DNA from: RGIG8775 sp045587785
GTDB taxonomy: Bacteria > Bacillota > Clostridia > Oscillospirales > CAG-272
Reading direction: 5' to 3'
NCBI GenBank assembly: GCA_045587785.1
Contig: JAZNDA010000050.1
Coordinates: 1 to 35,551, forward strand
Length of the DNA stretch: 35,551 bases
Shown here piece after piece: positions 7,640 to 15,208 of this stretch. How positions within the stretch are numbered: the stretch's first letter is position 1; every line of letters starts with the position of its first letter. The notes below the pieces were generated by a model that was not told the origin of the DNA, did not search any database, and was given only the letters and a program-made list of their open reading frames with translations. The position numbers and the translations under genes are program-made.

Positions 7640-7730
7640 GTCGTTTTTATCAAGTACGACCCAGCGACAGAGTGTCGCGTTTGTCGGTCACGTTGGCGTA
7701 ACTCCGAAAGGAGAAATTCAAAGCGTCAAC
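7640..7730 (+). ncRNA. Structured RNA element between rpsJ and rplC
   Basis: The 147-nt gap holds two clear hairpins. One is GCGACA-GAG-TGTCGC (7664-7678), extendable by GACC/GGTC (7658-7661 and 7686-7689). The other pairs GTTGGCGT (7692-7699) with GCGTCAAC (7723-7730) and encloses CTCC-GAAA-GGAG (7702-7713), a GNRA-capped stem. GTCGT (7640-7644) could alternatively pair with ACGAC (7656-7660), competing with the GACC/GGTC extension. It ends just before the rplC ribosome-binding site. No T-run follows, so this is not a terminator. Confidence 0.55.
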
Positions 7731-7751
7731 CAATAACCACAGGAGGATAAA

Positions 7752-8381
7752 ATGAAAAAGGGTATTATCGGTAAGAAGATCGGTATGACTCAGATCTTTG
7801 ACGAGATCGGAAACGTCATCCCGGTTACGATAATCGAGGCAGGTCCGTGCGTAGTGGCACAGAAGAAGACTGCCGAAAATGACGGATATGATGCTGTTCA
7901 GCTTGGCTTCATGGACGTTAAGGAAAAGCACATGACAAAAGCTGAGATCGGTCATTTTGCAAAGGCCGGTGTTGCTTACAAGAAGCACCTGAAGGAATTC
8001 CGTTTTGATGATTGCTCCGCTCTGAGCGTCGGTGATGTCATTTCCGCCGATACCTTCGCCGCAGGCGACAAGGTCGACATTACAGGTATGACAAAGGGAC
8101 GCGGTTACACGGGCGCCATCAAGCGTTGGAATCTCCACATGCTTCAGGCAACGCACGGTGTAGGTCCTATCCATCGTCAGTCCGGTTCTATGGGCGTTAT
8201 CGACCCTGCAAGAATCTTTAAGAACAAGAAGATGGCTGGTCAGTACGGTAACGAACAGGTTACTATCCAGAACCTTAAGGTTGTTAAGATCGATGCGGAA
8301 AAGAACATCATCGCCATCAAGGGTGCCATCCCCGGTCCCAAGAACGGTATCGTGTTCATCCGTGACTCGGTCAAGGCATAA
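7752..8381 (+). CDS. rplC: 50S ribosomal protein L3
   Basis: Early-assembly 50S protein near the peptidyl transferase centre. The 209-residue chain starts MKKGIIGKKIGMTQIFDE, and its conserved extended loop reads TKGRGYTGAIKRWN ... HGVGPIHRQSGSMG ... KKMAGQYGNEQVT. AGGAGG lies 5 nt before the ATG. The gap to rpsJ is unusually long for this operon and carries RNA structure. Confidence 0.98.
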   Translation: MKKGIIGKKIGMTQIFDEIGNVIPVTIIEAGPCVVAQKKTAENDGYDAVQLGFMDVKEKHMTKAEIGHFAKAGVAYKKHLKEFRFDDCSALSVGDVISADTFAAGDKVDITGMTKGRGYTGAIKRWNLHMLQATHGVGPIHRQSGSMGVIDPARIFKNKKMAGQYGNEQVTIQNLKVVKIDAEKNIIAIKGAIPGPKNGIVFIRDSVKA

Positions 8382-8400
8382 GCGGAAGGAGGATAACACA

Positions 8401-9024
8401 ATGCCAAATGTAAAAGTTGTTGATATGGCTGGTAAAGAAGTTGGCGAGATCACACTGTCCGATGTTATCTTCGGCGCAGAAGTGAACGGAGCTGTTCTCC
8501 ATGCCGCAGTCAGAGCATATCTGATGAATCAGAGACAGGGCACACAGTCCACACTTACCCGTACCGAGGTTTCGGGCGGCGGTAAGAAGCCCTGGAGACA
8601 AAAGGGTACAGGCAGAGCTCGTCAGGGTTCTACCCGCGCACCTCAGTGGACACACGGTGGAGTTGCTCTTGGCCCGAAGCCCAGAGACTACCGCCTTGCT
8701 ATGAACAAGAAGACCAAGAGAGCTGCTCTCTACAGCGCACTTTCCGCTAAGGTTGCCGAAGGTAATCTGATCGTGGTTGACGATATCAAGTGCGACGGCT
8801 ACAAGACCAAGACCATGGTCGCTATGCTGAATGCACTCGGTGCTGAGAAGAAGTCCTTGATCGTTCTTCCCGAGATCAATGCAACTGTCATTAAGAGCTG
8901 CGCAAACATTCAGGGCGTTGTTACGTCGCTTTACAACACCATCAACGTTTACGACATCCTTAATGCTGAGAAGTTCATTGTTTCCAAGGCTGCTGTAGAA
9001 AAGCTTGAGGAGGTATTTGCGTAA
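8401..9024 (+). CDS. rplD: 50S ribosomal protein L4
   Basis: Lines the peptide exit tunnel; in E. coli it also represses the S10 operon. The 207-residue product has the tunnel-loop signature GGGKKPWRQKGTGRARQGSTR at about residues 59-79 and the C-terminal LNAEKF segment. The frame is open upstream into rplC, but the ATG at 8401 has GGAGG before it and the normal N-terminus MPNVKVVDMAGKEVG. Its stop overlaps the first base of rplW. Confidence 0.98.
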   Translation: MPNVKVVDMAGKEVGEITLSDVIFGAEVNGAVLHAAVRAYLMNQRQGTQSTLTRTEVSGGGKKPWRQKGTGRARQGSTRAPQWTHGGVALGPKPRDYRLAMNKKTKRAALYSALSAKVAEGNLIVVDDIKCDGYKTKTMVAMLNALGAEKKSLIVLPEINATVIKSCANIQGVVTSLYNTINVYDILNAEKFIVSKAAVEKLEEVFA

Positions 9025-9317
9025 TGAAATTGGCTCAGGATATTATCATTAAGCCTGTCATCACAGAGGCAAGCATGGACGGCCTTGCTATGAAGAAATA
9101 CACCTTCAAGGTTGCAGCAGGCGCAACCAAGCCCGAGATTGCAAAGGCAGTTGAGGAGCTGTTTGGTGTTGACGTTCTGAGCGTCAATACCGTTAGCATG
9201 AAGAAAAAGCCCAAGAGACTCGGCGTTCACTTCGGATACACCTCCGAGTGGAAGAAGGCTGTGGTTACCCTCAAGCCCGAATCCAAGACCATCGAGTTCT
9301 TCGAAGGCCTTAACTGA
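9024..9317 (+). CDS. rplW: 50S ribosomal protein L23
   Basis: Sits at the tunnel exit and is the docking site for SRP and trigger factor. The 97-residue product has DIIIKPVITEASM, YTFKVAAGATKPEIAKAVEELFGV and the C-terminal WKKAVVTLKP. The ATG overlaps the rplD stop (TAATG), and GAGGAGG lies within the end of rplD, so translation is coupled. Confidence 0.97.
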   Translation: MKLAQDIIIKPVITEASMDGLAMKKYTFKVAAGATKPEIAKAVEELFGVDVLSVNTVSMKKKPKRLGVHFGYTSEWKKAVVTLKPESKTIEFFEGLN

Positions 9318-9333
9318 GTAGGAGGTTGACAAG

Positions 9334-10164
9334 ATGCCTACAATTAAGTTTAAGCCGACAACTCCCTCGAGAAGACATATGGCGGTTCCCTCGTTTGAGG
9401 AGATCACCAAGTTTACTCCCGAGAAGAGCTTGATCGTTGTTAAGAAGAAGCATGCCGGACGTAACAGCTACGGCAAGATCACCGTTCGTCATCACGGCGG
9501 CGGAAACAAAATCAAGTACAGAATCATCGACTTCAAGCGTGAGAATGCTTCTCCCGCAACCGTAATCGGTGTTGAGTACGATCCCAACAGAAGCGCTTAC
9601 ATTGCACTCCTTCAGAATGAAGAGGGCAAGAAGAGCTATATCCTGGCTCCCGTAGGTCTTAAGGATGGCGGCGTAGTTTATTCCGGTGCAGATGCTGACA
9701 TCAAGCCCGGTAACACACTTCCCATTGCTAACATTCCTGTCGGTACCATGATCCACAACATCGAGCTTTACCCCGGTAAGGGTGCACAGCTCGTTCGTAG
9801 CGCAGGTGTGTTCGCACAGCTGATCGCGAAGGAGAACGGCACGGCTCAGGTAAGACTTCCTTCGGGTGAGGTCAGAATCGTTCGTCTTGAGTGCAAGGCG
9901 TCTATCGGTCAGGTCGGCAATATCGAGCATGACACCGTTAAGCTCGGTAAGGCAGGTAAGACCAGACACCTTGGTATTCGTCCCACTGTCCGCGGTTCCG
10001 TAATGAACCCCTGTGATCACCCGCACGGTGGTGGTGAAGGTAAGTCCCCCATCGGACGTCCTTCTCCCGTTACACCTTGGGGTAAGCCTGCTCTTGGTTA
10101 TAAGACCAGAAACAAGAAGGCAAGAACAGACAAGTTCATCGTAAAACGCAGAAATGCTAAATAA
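9334..10164 (+). CDS. rplB: 50S ribosomal protein L2
   Basis: One of the most conserved 50S proteins, needed for subunit association and peptidyl transfer. The 276-residue product has the RNA-binding motif RHHGGGNKIKYRIIDFKR (about 50-67). Its C-terminal MNPCDHPHGGGEGKSPIG carries the key His; many homologues have Val where this has Cys. It follows rplW by 16 nt with GGAGG. Confidence 0.98.
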   Translation: MPTIKFKPTTPSRRHMAVPSFEEITKFTPEKSLIVVKKKHAGRNSYGKITVRHHGGGNKIKYRIIDFKRENASPATVIGVEYDPNRSAYIALLQNEEGKKSYILAPVGLKDGGVVYSGADADIKPGNTLPIANIPVGTMIHNIELYPGKGAQLVRSAGVFAQLIAKENGTAQVRLPSGEVRIVRLECKASIGQVGNIEHDTVKLGKAGKTRHLGIRPTVRGSVMNPCDHPHGGGEGKSPIGRPSPVTPWGKPALGYKTRNKKARTDKFIVKRRNAK

Positions 10165-10178
10165 GGAGGGAATATAAA

Positions 10179-10454
10179 ATGAGCAGAAGCCTGAAAAAAG
10201 CACCTTATGTAGAAGAAAAGCTCTACGCCCGCATCTGTGCCATGAACGAAAAGAACGAAAAGAAAGTTCTTAAGACATGGTCCCGTGCGTCTACCATATT
10301 CCCGGAATTTGTCGGTCACACAATGGCGGTTCACGATGGCAGAAAGCACGTTCCGGTGTATGTAACCGAGGATATGGTCGGTCACAAGCTCGGCGAGTTT
10401 GCGCCCACGAGAACCTTTAAGGGACATTCCGGTTCCAAAACATCCAACAGCTAA
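10179..10454 (+). CDS. rpsS: 30S ribosomal protein S19
   Basis: 30S head protein near the A-site finger. The 91-residue product starts MSRSLKKAPYVEEKL and has WSRASTIFPEFVGHTMAVHDG, HVPVYVTEDMVGHKLGEFAPTR and FKGHSG in the right order. It lies 14 nt after rplB behind AAGGAGGG. Confidence 0.98.
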   Translation: MSRSLKKAPYVEEKLYARICAMNEKNEKKVLKTWSRASTIFPEFVGHTMAVHDGRKHVPVYVTEDMVGHKLGEFAPTRTFKGHSGSKTSNS

Positions 10455-10482
10455 CTTAGTGCAAAGGGAGGAAACATTCACA

Positions 10483-10818
10483 ATGGAAGCAAAGGCATAT
10501 CTTAAATATGCGAGAATTTCCCCGCGCAAGGTTAAAATCGTGCTTGACCTGATCAGAGGCAAGGACGCCGGCGTTGCGATGGGTATTCTGATGAACACAC
10601 CTAAGAGCGCATCTGAGTATCTTATCAAGCTGCTCAAGAGCGCGGTAGCAAATGCAGAACACAATTTCCACATGGACCCCTCGAAGCTTTATGTTTCTGA
10701 ATGCTTTGTTTGCCCCGGCCCGACTCTCAAGAGAATCATGCCCAGAGCAAAGGGAAGCGCAGACAGAATCCTGAAGAGAACCAGCCATGTGACAATCGTT
10801 GTCAAAGAAAGAGACTGA
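10483..10818 (+). CDS. rplV: 50S ribosomal protein L22
   Basis: Tunnel-lining protein whose beta-hairpin contacts nascent chains and macrolides. The 111-residue product starts MEAKAYLKYARISPRKVKI, with the family motif SPRK, and has the hairpin segment PTLKRIMPRAKGSADRI. The frame is open upstream, but the ATG at 10483 has GGGAGG before it and matches the family N-terminus. Confidence 0.97.
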   Translation: MEAKAYLKYARISPRKVKIVLDLIRGKDAGVAMGILMNTPKSASEYLIKLLKSAVANAEHNFHMDPSKLYVSECFVCPGPTLKRIMPRAKGSADRILKRTSHVTIVVKERD

Positions 10819-10837
10819 GAGAAGGAGGTAAGCTTAA

Positions 10838-11614
10838 ATGGGTCAGAAAGTGAATCCGCACGGCCTTCGCGTCGGCGTAATTAAGAACTGGGATTCAAGA
10901 TGGTTCGCTAAGGACGAAGTGTTCGGCGACACCCTTGTATCCGACTACAACATCAGAAAGTATCTGAAGAACTCGCTCAAGGAAGCAGGTGTTCCGAAGA
11001 TCGAAATCGAGCGTGACGGACACAGAGTCAGAGTATTTATTCACTGTGCAAAGCCCGGTCTGGTAATCGGACGCGGCGGCGAGCAGATCGATAAGTACAA
11101 GGCAGAGCTTGAGAAGATGGTTGGCATGCCTGTTGCACTCAACGTAGTTGAGGTAAAGCAGCCCGACCTTGATGCTCAGCTTGTGGCAGAGAACGTCGCT
11201 CTTCAGCTTGAAAAGCGTACTTCTTTCCGTCGTGCAATGAAGATGGCGATCCGTAACACCATGAGACTTGGTGCAAAGGGAAACAAGATCAACTGCAGCG
11301 GGCGGGTTGGCGGCGCAGAAATTGCAAGAACCGAACATTATCATGAGGGAACAATCCCGCTTCAGACACTCAGAGCAGATATTGACTATGGTTTCTGGGA
11401 GGCTAATACCACTTATGGAAAGATCGGCATCAAGGTATGGATCTACCGCGGTGAGGTTCTTTCCGAGGTAAACAGAACGACCGCAAACGCTCCTCGTGAC
11501 AACAAGGATCGTAAGAACAACTTCCGCAGAGATAATCGGGGCGGTGAGAGACGCGGCAATAACAGAAACGACAGAACTCCCAGAGAAGGAGGACGGAGAA
11601 ATGTTAATGCCTAA
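10838..11614 (+). CDS. rpsC: 30S ribosomal protein S3 with Arg/Asn-rich C-terminal tail
   Basis: Part of the mRNA entry channel and helicase of the 30S. The 258-residue chain has MGQKVNPHGLRVGVIK, the KH domain with GLVIGRGGEQI (about 74-84), and the C-terminal domain RTEHYHEGTIPLQTLRADIDYG. After about residue 218 a low-complexity Arg/Asn/Gly-rich tail follows (DNKDRKNNFRRDNRGG, then RRGNNRNDR), about 40 residues beyond the B. subtilis length. The tail's coding DNA contains the rplP ribosome-binding site, and the genes overlap by 14 nt. Confidence 0.97.
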   Translation: MGQKVNPHGLRVGVIKNWDSRWFAKDEVFGDTLVSDYNIRKYLKNSLKEAGVPKIEIERDGHRVRVFIHCAKPGLVIGRGGEQIDKYKAELEKMVGMPVALNVVEVKQPDLDAQLVAENVALQLEKRTSFRRAMKMAIRNTMRLGAKGNKINCSGRVGGAEIARTEHYHEGTIPLQTLRADIDYGFWEANTTYGKIGIKVWIYRGEVLSEVNRTTANAPRDNKDRKNNFRRDNRGGERRGNNRNDRTPREGGRRNVNA

Positions 11615-12023
11615 GAGAGTAAAATTCCGTCGTGTACAGCGCGGAAGATTGAAGGGGAAAGCATCCCGTGGCAAGACACTGTCGAACGGTAGCTACGGTT
11701 TGGTTGCACTTGAGCCTGCATGGATCACCAGCAATCAGATCGAGGCAGCCCGTATCGCAATGACAAGATATACTCGCCGTGGTGGTAAGGTCTGGATCAA
11801 GATTTTCCCCGACAAGCCCATCACAGAGAAGCCTGCTGAGACACGTATGGGTTCCGGTAAAGGTTCTCCCGAGTATTGGGTGGCAGTGGTTAAGCCCGGT
11901 CGTGTGATGTTTGAAATGGATGGCGTTGCTTTGAATATCGCAAAAGAAGCAATGCGTCTTGCATCTCACAAGCTTCCTATCAAGTGCAAGTTCATTAGTA
12001 AAGAAGAGAACGGGGAGGGCTAA
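11601..12023 (+). CDS. rplP: 50S ribosomal protein L16
   Basis: Positions A-site tRNA on the 50S. The 140-residue product starts MLMPKRVKFRRVQRGR and has the conserved PAWITSNQIEAARIAMTRY, FPDKPITEKPAETRMGSGKG and WVAVVKPGRVMFE. The start at 11601 is favoured because family members begin MLMPKRVK and GGAGG lies about 10 nt upstream. It overlaps the end of rpsC by 14 nt in another frame. Confidence 0.98.
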   Translation: MLMPKRVKFRRVQRGRLKGKASRGKTLSNGSYGLVALEPAWITSNQIEAARIAMTRYTRRGGKVWIKIFPDKPITEKPAETRMGSGKGSPEYWVAVVKPGRVMFEMDGVALNIAKEAMRLASHKLPIKCKFISKEENGEG

Positions 12024-12026
12024 ACT

Positions 12027-12215
12027 GTGAAAGCAATAGATATCAGAAAGATGAGCGCCCAAGAGCTTGAGGGCAAGCTTAAGGAACTCAAGAGTGAGCT
12101 TTTCAACCTCCGTTTTCAGCACGCAATCAACCAGCTTGAGAATCCGCACAAGATCGCGGACGTCAAGAAGGACATTGCACGCGTAATGACTGTTCTTCGT
12201 GAGAAGAACGCATAA
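12027..12215 (+). CDS. rpmC: 50S ribosomal protein L29 (GTG start)
   Basis: Small two-helix protein at the tunnel exit. The 62-residue product starts MKAIDIRKMSAQELEGKLKE and contains LKSELFNLRFQHAINQLENP, the family signature. GTG at 12027 is the start; GGGGAGGG precedes it at the end of rplP, with a gap of only 3 nt. Confidence 0.97.
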   Translation: MKAIDIRKMSAQELEGKLKELKSELFNLRFQHAINQLENPHKIADVKKDIARVMTVLREKNA

Positions 12216-12227
12216 GGAGGGTAAGTC

Positions 12228-12488
12228 ATGACGGAAGAAAGAACACTCAGAAAAACCAGAGTTGGCATGGTCGTGAGCGACAAGATGGACAAGACCATCG
12301 TTGTGGCAATCGAGGACAATGTCAAGCATCCGGTTTACGGTAAGATCATTAAGCGCACCCTGAAGGTCCATGCTCATGACGAAGATAACGCGTGCGGCAT
12401 CGGCGACAAGGTGAAGATCATGGAGACAAGACCGCTTTCCGCAACAAAGAGATGGCGCCTTGTTGAAATCATCGAAAAGGCTAAGTAA
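12228..12488 (+). CDS. rpsQ: 30S ribosomal protein S17
   Basis: OB-fold primary 16S rRNA binder. The 86-residue product has RKTRVGMVVSDKMDKTIVVAIE, HPVYGKIIKRTLKVHAHDE and the motif GDKVKIMETRPLSATKRWRLVEI. It lies 12 nt after rpmC with AAGGAGGG. A 66-nt gap follows before rplN, with only a weak ATACG/CGTAT hairpin. Confidence 0.98.
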   Translation: MTEERTLRKTRVGMVVSDKMDKTIVVAIEDNVKHPVYGKIIKRTLKVHAHDEDNACGIGDKVKIMETRPLSATKRWRLVEIIEKAK

Positions 12489-12554
12489 TCAAGTATAATC
12501 ACGCGAAACAGTAGATACGTCTAAAATCGTATTGAATTAGGAGGAAACGCAAAA

Positions 12555-12923
12555 GTGATACAGCAACAAACATTGATGAAGGTTGCCGATAACACCGGAG
12601 CAAAGGAACTGATGTGCATTCGCGTTCTTGGTGGAACCGGACGCAGATATGCAAACATCGGTGACATCGTAGTTGCCTGCGTAAAGAAGGCTACTCCCGG
12701 CGGTGTTGTAAAGAAGAGCGAGGTCGTCAAGGCTGTCGTCGTAAGAAGCGTGCACGGCACAAAGCGTGCTGACGGTTCTTACATCAGATTTGATGAGAAC
12801 GCAGCGGTAATCATAAGAGAAGATAAGACACCCAGAGGCACACGTATTTTTGGCCCGGTGGCAAGAGAGCTTCGTGAGAAGGACTTCCTTAAGATCCTTT
12901 CTCTGGCTCCCGAAGTACTGTAA
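12555..12923 (+). CDS. rplN: 50S ribosomal protein L14 (GTG start)
   Basis: Interface protein that forms bridges with the 30S and binds the silencing factor RsfS. The 122-residue product starts MIQQQTLMKVADNTGAKELMCIRVLGG and ends IFGPVARELREKDFLKILSLAPEVL, both invariant family regions. GTG at 12555 is the start, with GGAGG 12 nt upstream. Confidence 0.98.
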   Translation: MIQQQTLMKVADNTGAKELMCIRVLGGTGRRYANIGDIVVACVKKATPGGVVKKSEVVKAVVVRSVHGTKRADGSYIRFDENAAVIIREDKTPRGTRIFGPVARELREKDFLKILSLAPEVL

Positions 12924-12937
12924 GGAGGAACACGGTT

Positions 12938-13279
12938 ATGAAGATCAAAACTGGTGATAACGTAATTCTTCTTACAGGTAAGCACAATGAGAAGTATGAT
13001 TCCAACGGCGCGCTTAAGACACACAAGGTCATCGCGGTCTCTCCCAAGGAGGACAAGGTGATCGTTGAGGGCGTCAACAGAATCAAGAAGCATGTAAAGG
13101 CTCGCAGACAGGGTGAGAACAGCAGTATCGTAGAGACCGAGGGCGCAGTTTACGCGTGCAAGGTTGCGATCGTTTGCCCTAAGTGCGGCAAGGCTGCAAG
13201 AATCGGTTATAAGGTTCTTGACAACGGCAAGAAGGTCCGTATGGCTGCGCACAAGAAGTGCGGCTATCCGGAAATATAA
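12938..13279 (+). CDS. rplX: 50S ribosomal protein L24 with zinc-ribbon-like tail
   Basis: Initiator of 50S assembly. The 113-residue product has the N-terminal KOW region (MKIKTGDNVILLTGKHNEKYDSNG), EGVNRIKKHVK and a C-terminal segment with CPKCGKAARIGY and HKKCG. The four possible metal ligands are C-x2-C and H-x2-C; related clostridial proteins often have four Cys. The KOW loop differs from the usual GKDKGK form. It follows rplN by 14 nt. Confidence 0.95.
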   Translation: MKIKTGDNVILLTGKHNEKYDSNGALKTHKVIAVSPKEDKVIVEGVNRIKKHVKARRQGENSSIVETEGAVYACKVAIVCPKCGKAARIGYKVLDNGKKVRMAAHKKCGYPEI

Positions 13280-13293
13280 GGGGGTAGAGAACA

Positions 13294-13833
13294 ATGGCAA
13301 GACTTAGAGACGTGTATAAGGCAGAAATTGCTCCCGCCCTTATGAAGAAGTTTGAGTATAAGACGGTAATGCAGATTCCCAAGCTCGACAAGATCGTGAT
13401 CAACGTTGGTGTCGGTGAAGCAAAGGATAACTCCAAGGCTATTGACAGCGTGATGACAGATATTGCTGCCATCTCCGGTCAGAAGCCCGTTCCGACTTAT
13501 GCTAAGAAGTCGGTTGCTAACTTCAAGCTCCGTGAGGGCATGAAGATCGGCGTGAAGGTTACTCTCCGCGGTGAGAAGATGTACGAATTTATGGACAGAC
13601 TCTTTAACTTCGCTCTTCCCCGTGTACGTGACTTCAAGGGTATCAACCCCAATGCTTTTGACGGCAGAGGCAACTACGCACTCGGCCTTAAGGAGCAGCT
13701 GATATTCCCCGAGATCGAGTACGACAAGGTTGAAAAGATCCGCGGAATGGATATCTGCTTCGTCACAACAGCAAACACCGATGAAGAGGCAAAGGAACTG
13801 CTGACACTGTTCGGCGCTCCGTTTGCTAACTAA
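13294..13833 (+). CDS. rplE: 50S ribosomal protein L5
   Basis: Binds 5S rRNA and contacts P-site tRNA in the central protuberance. The 179-residue product has MQIPKLDKIVINVGVGEA, TGQ-like SGQKPVPTYAKKSVANFKLREGMKIG, and the C-terminal signature GMDICFVTTANTDEEAKELL. GGGGG at 13281-13285 serves as the ribosome-binding site. Confidence 0.98.
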   Translation: MARLRDVYKAEIAPALMKKFEYKTVMQIPKLDKIVINVGVGEAKDNSKAIDSVMTDIAAISGQKPVPTYAKKSVANFKLREGMKIGVKVTLRGEKMYEFMDRLFNFALPRVRDFKGINPNAFDGRGNYALGLKEQLIFPEIEYDKVEKIRGMDICFVTTANTDEEAKELLTLFGAPFAN

Positions 13834-13848
13834 TGGAGGTAAGAAAGA

Positions 13849-14034
13849 ATGGCAAAGAAGTCTATGATTTTGAAGCAGCAGCGCGAGCAGAAGTTCTCTA
13901 CTCGTGAGTACAACAGATGCAAGATCTGTGGTCGTCCGCACGCTTATCTCCGTAAATTCGGTATCTGCCGTATTTGCTTCCGTGAGCTCGCTTACAAGGG
14001 CGAGATCCCCGGCGTAAAGAAGGCAAGCTGGTAA
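13849..14034 (+). CDS. rpsZ: 30S ribosomal protein S14, zinc-binding type Z
   Basis: Short 61-residue form of S14. Four Cys (C24, C27, C40, C43) in CKIC and CRIC form the zinc site, and the C-terminus GEIPGVKKASW is standard. Zinc-independent S14 paralogues are longer and lack these Cys. A 176-nt gap with strong RNA structure separates it from rpsH. Confidence 0.97.
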   Translation: MAKKSMILKQQREQKFSTREYNRCKICGRPHAYLRKFGICRICFRELAYKGEIPGVKKASW

Positions 14035-14043
14035 TTGTTTTTT

Positions 14044-14156
14044 GCGGCATAGCCGTAAGAATAAAGGTTAAATTTAACCGCTCCAACTATCGGAAGGAAG
14101 CTAATCTTAGGATGGCATAAGCCGTCTTAAGATGGGCTTAACCGCTGATATGCCGC
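14044..14156 (+). ncRNA. Structured RNA element between rpsZ and rpsH
   Basis: GCGGCATA (14044-14051) and TATGCCGC (14149-14156) are perfect 8-bp complements that close the element. Inside is a 13-bp hairpin, 14104-14116 with 14121-14133, with an ATAA loop and two G-U pairs. GGTTAA (14066-14071) can pair either with TTAACC at 14074-14079 or with the second copy at 14138-14143. TTAACCGCT is thus a direct repeat. TGCCG (14151-14155) can also pair with CGGCA (14168-14172), which would compete with the closing helix. No T-run follows. The position directly before rpsH suggests a regulatory or processing site. Confidence 0.65.
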
Positions 14157-14210
14157 CGAGAAGATTTCGGCAGCAAGATTGAATTACTTGCATATAGGAG
14201 GATTAAAACT

Positions 14211-14609
14211 ATGCAAATGTCAGACGTAATCGCCGACATGCTCACCAGAATCAGAAATGCAAATAACGCAAAGCATCTCACTGTTGACATTCCGGCATCC
14301 AACATGAAGAAGGCCATCGCCGATATCCTTGTAAACGAGGGTTATGTGAAGGGTTATCAGGTTGTTGAAAACGGCAATCAGGGTATCATCCGCATCACAC
14401 TCAAGTACTTGGCAGGCAAGCAGAAGGTCATCCGCGGCATCCGCCGTATTTCCAAGCCGGGTCTTCGTATTTACGCAGGATATGAGGATATGCCCAAGGT
14501 CATGAACGGTCTGGGTATCGCCATCGTATCTACCCCTAAGGGAATTTTGACCGACAAGAAAGCACGCGAGCTCAAAGTGGGCGGCGAAGTGCTTGCCTTT
14601 GTATGGTAA
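14211..14609 (+). CDS. rpsH: 30S ribosomal protein S8
   Basis: Primary 16S rRNA binder; in E. coli it represses the spc operon by binding its mRNA. The 132-residue product starts MQMSDVIADMLTRIRNANNA and ends with the RNA-binding region IAIVSTPKGILTDKKARELKVGGEVLAFVW. AGGAGG precedes the ATG. The structured element upstream makes S8 autoregulation worth considering here. Confidence 0.98.
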   Translation: MQMSDVIADMLTRIRNANNAKHLTVDIPASNMKKAIADILVNEGYVKGYQVVENGNQGIIRITLKYLAGKQKVIRGIRRISKPGLRIYAGYEDMPKVMNGLGIAIVSTPKGILTDKKARELKVGGEVLAFVW

Positions 14610-14629
14610 GAAAGCGGGAGGTATAGAAA

Positions 14630-15190
14630 ATGTCAAGAATTGGTAGAATGCCTATTGCTGTTCCCGCAGGTGTTACCGTTACCATTGCTGAGGGCAATGT
14701 CGTAACTGTTAAGGGAAAGCTCGGAACACTCACTGAAAAGTTCAGTGACAGAGTGAAGATCGCCCAGGAGGGTGACGTTATTCATGTAGAGCGCTTCACG
14801 GATGAGAAAGAGGACAGAAGCCTTCACGGTCTTACCCGTGCGCTCGTTAACAATATGGTCGTTGGCGTAACCGAGGGTTATTCCAAGACACTTGAGGTCG
14901 TCGGTGTCGGTTACAAGGTAGCAAAGGTAGGCAACAAGCTTCAGCTCTTCCTTGGTCACTCCCTTGTGAACGGACTTCCTCAGGAAAAGTTCATTATTGA
15001 AGAGCCCGAAGGCATCACCTTCGAGGTTCCCAACCCCAACACCATTGTGGTTAAGGGCTACAACAAGCAGGAAGTAGGTCAGATCGCCGCTGTTATCAGA
15101 AGCAAGAGACCGCCTGAGCCTTACCACGGTAAGGGTGTTAAGTATTCGGATGAATACATTCGCCGTAAGGCCGGTAAGACCGGTAAATAA
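14630..15190 (+). CDS. rplF: 50S ribosomal protein L6
   Basis: Sits near the sarcin-ricin loop and factor-binding site. The 186-residue product starts MSRIGRMPIAVPAGVTV, has LHGLTRALVNNMVVGVTEGYSK, GVGYKVAK and the C-terminal motif RPPEPYHGKGVKYSDEYIRRKAGK. It lies 20 nt after rpsH with GGGAGG. Confidence 0.98.
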   Translation: MSRIGRMPIAVPAGVTVTIAEGNVVTVKGKLGTLTEKFSDRVKIAQEGDVIHVERFTDEKEDRSLHGLTRALVNNMVVGVTEGYSKTLEVVGVGYKVAKVGNKLQLFLGHSLVNGLPQEKFIIEEPEGITFEVPNPNTIVVKGYNKQEVGQIAAVIRSKRPPEPYHGKGVKYSDEYIRRKAGKTGK

Positions 15191-15208
15191 TGAAAGGAGT
15201 GGACGCAA

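Noticed and set aside
9310..10203. Long open frames antisense to rplB and other ribosomal genes (for example 7650-8453, 10895-11674, 11604-12377)
   Set aside because: All lie opposite certain ribosomal protein genes and have no family features or ribosome-binding sites.
12489..12554. Internal promoter (TATAAT near 12495) between rpsQ and rplN
   Set aside because: No acceptable -35 at 16-18 nt; the nearest TTGAAA is about 25 nt upstream.
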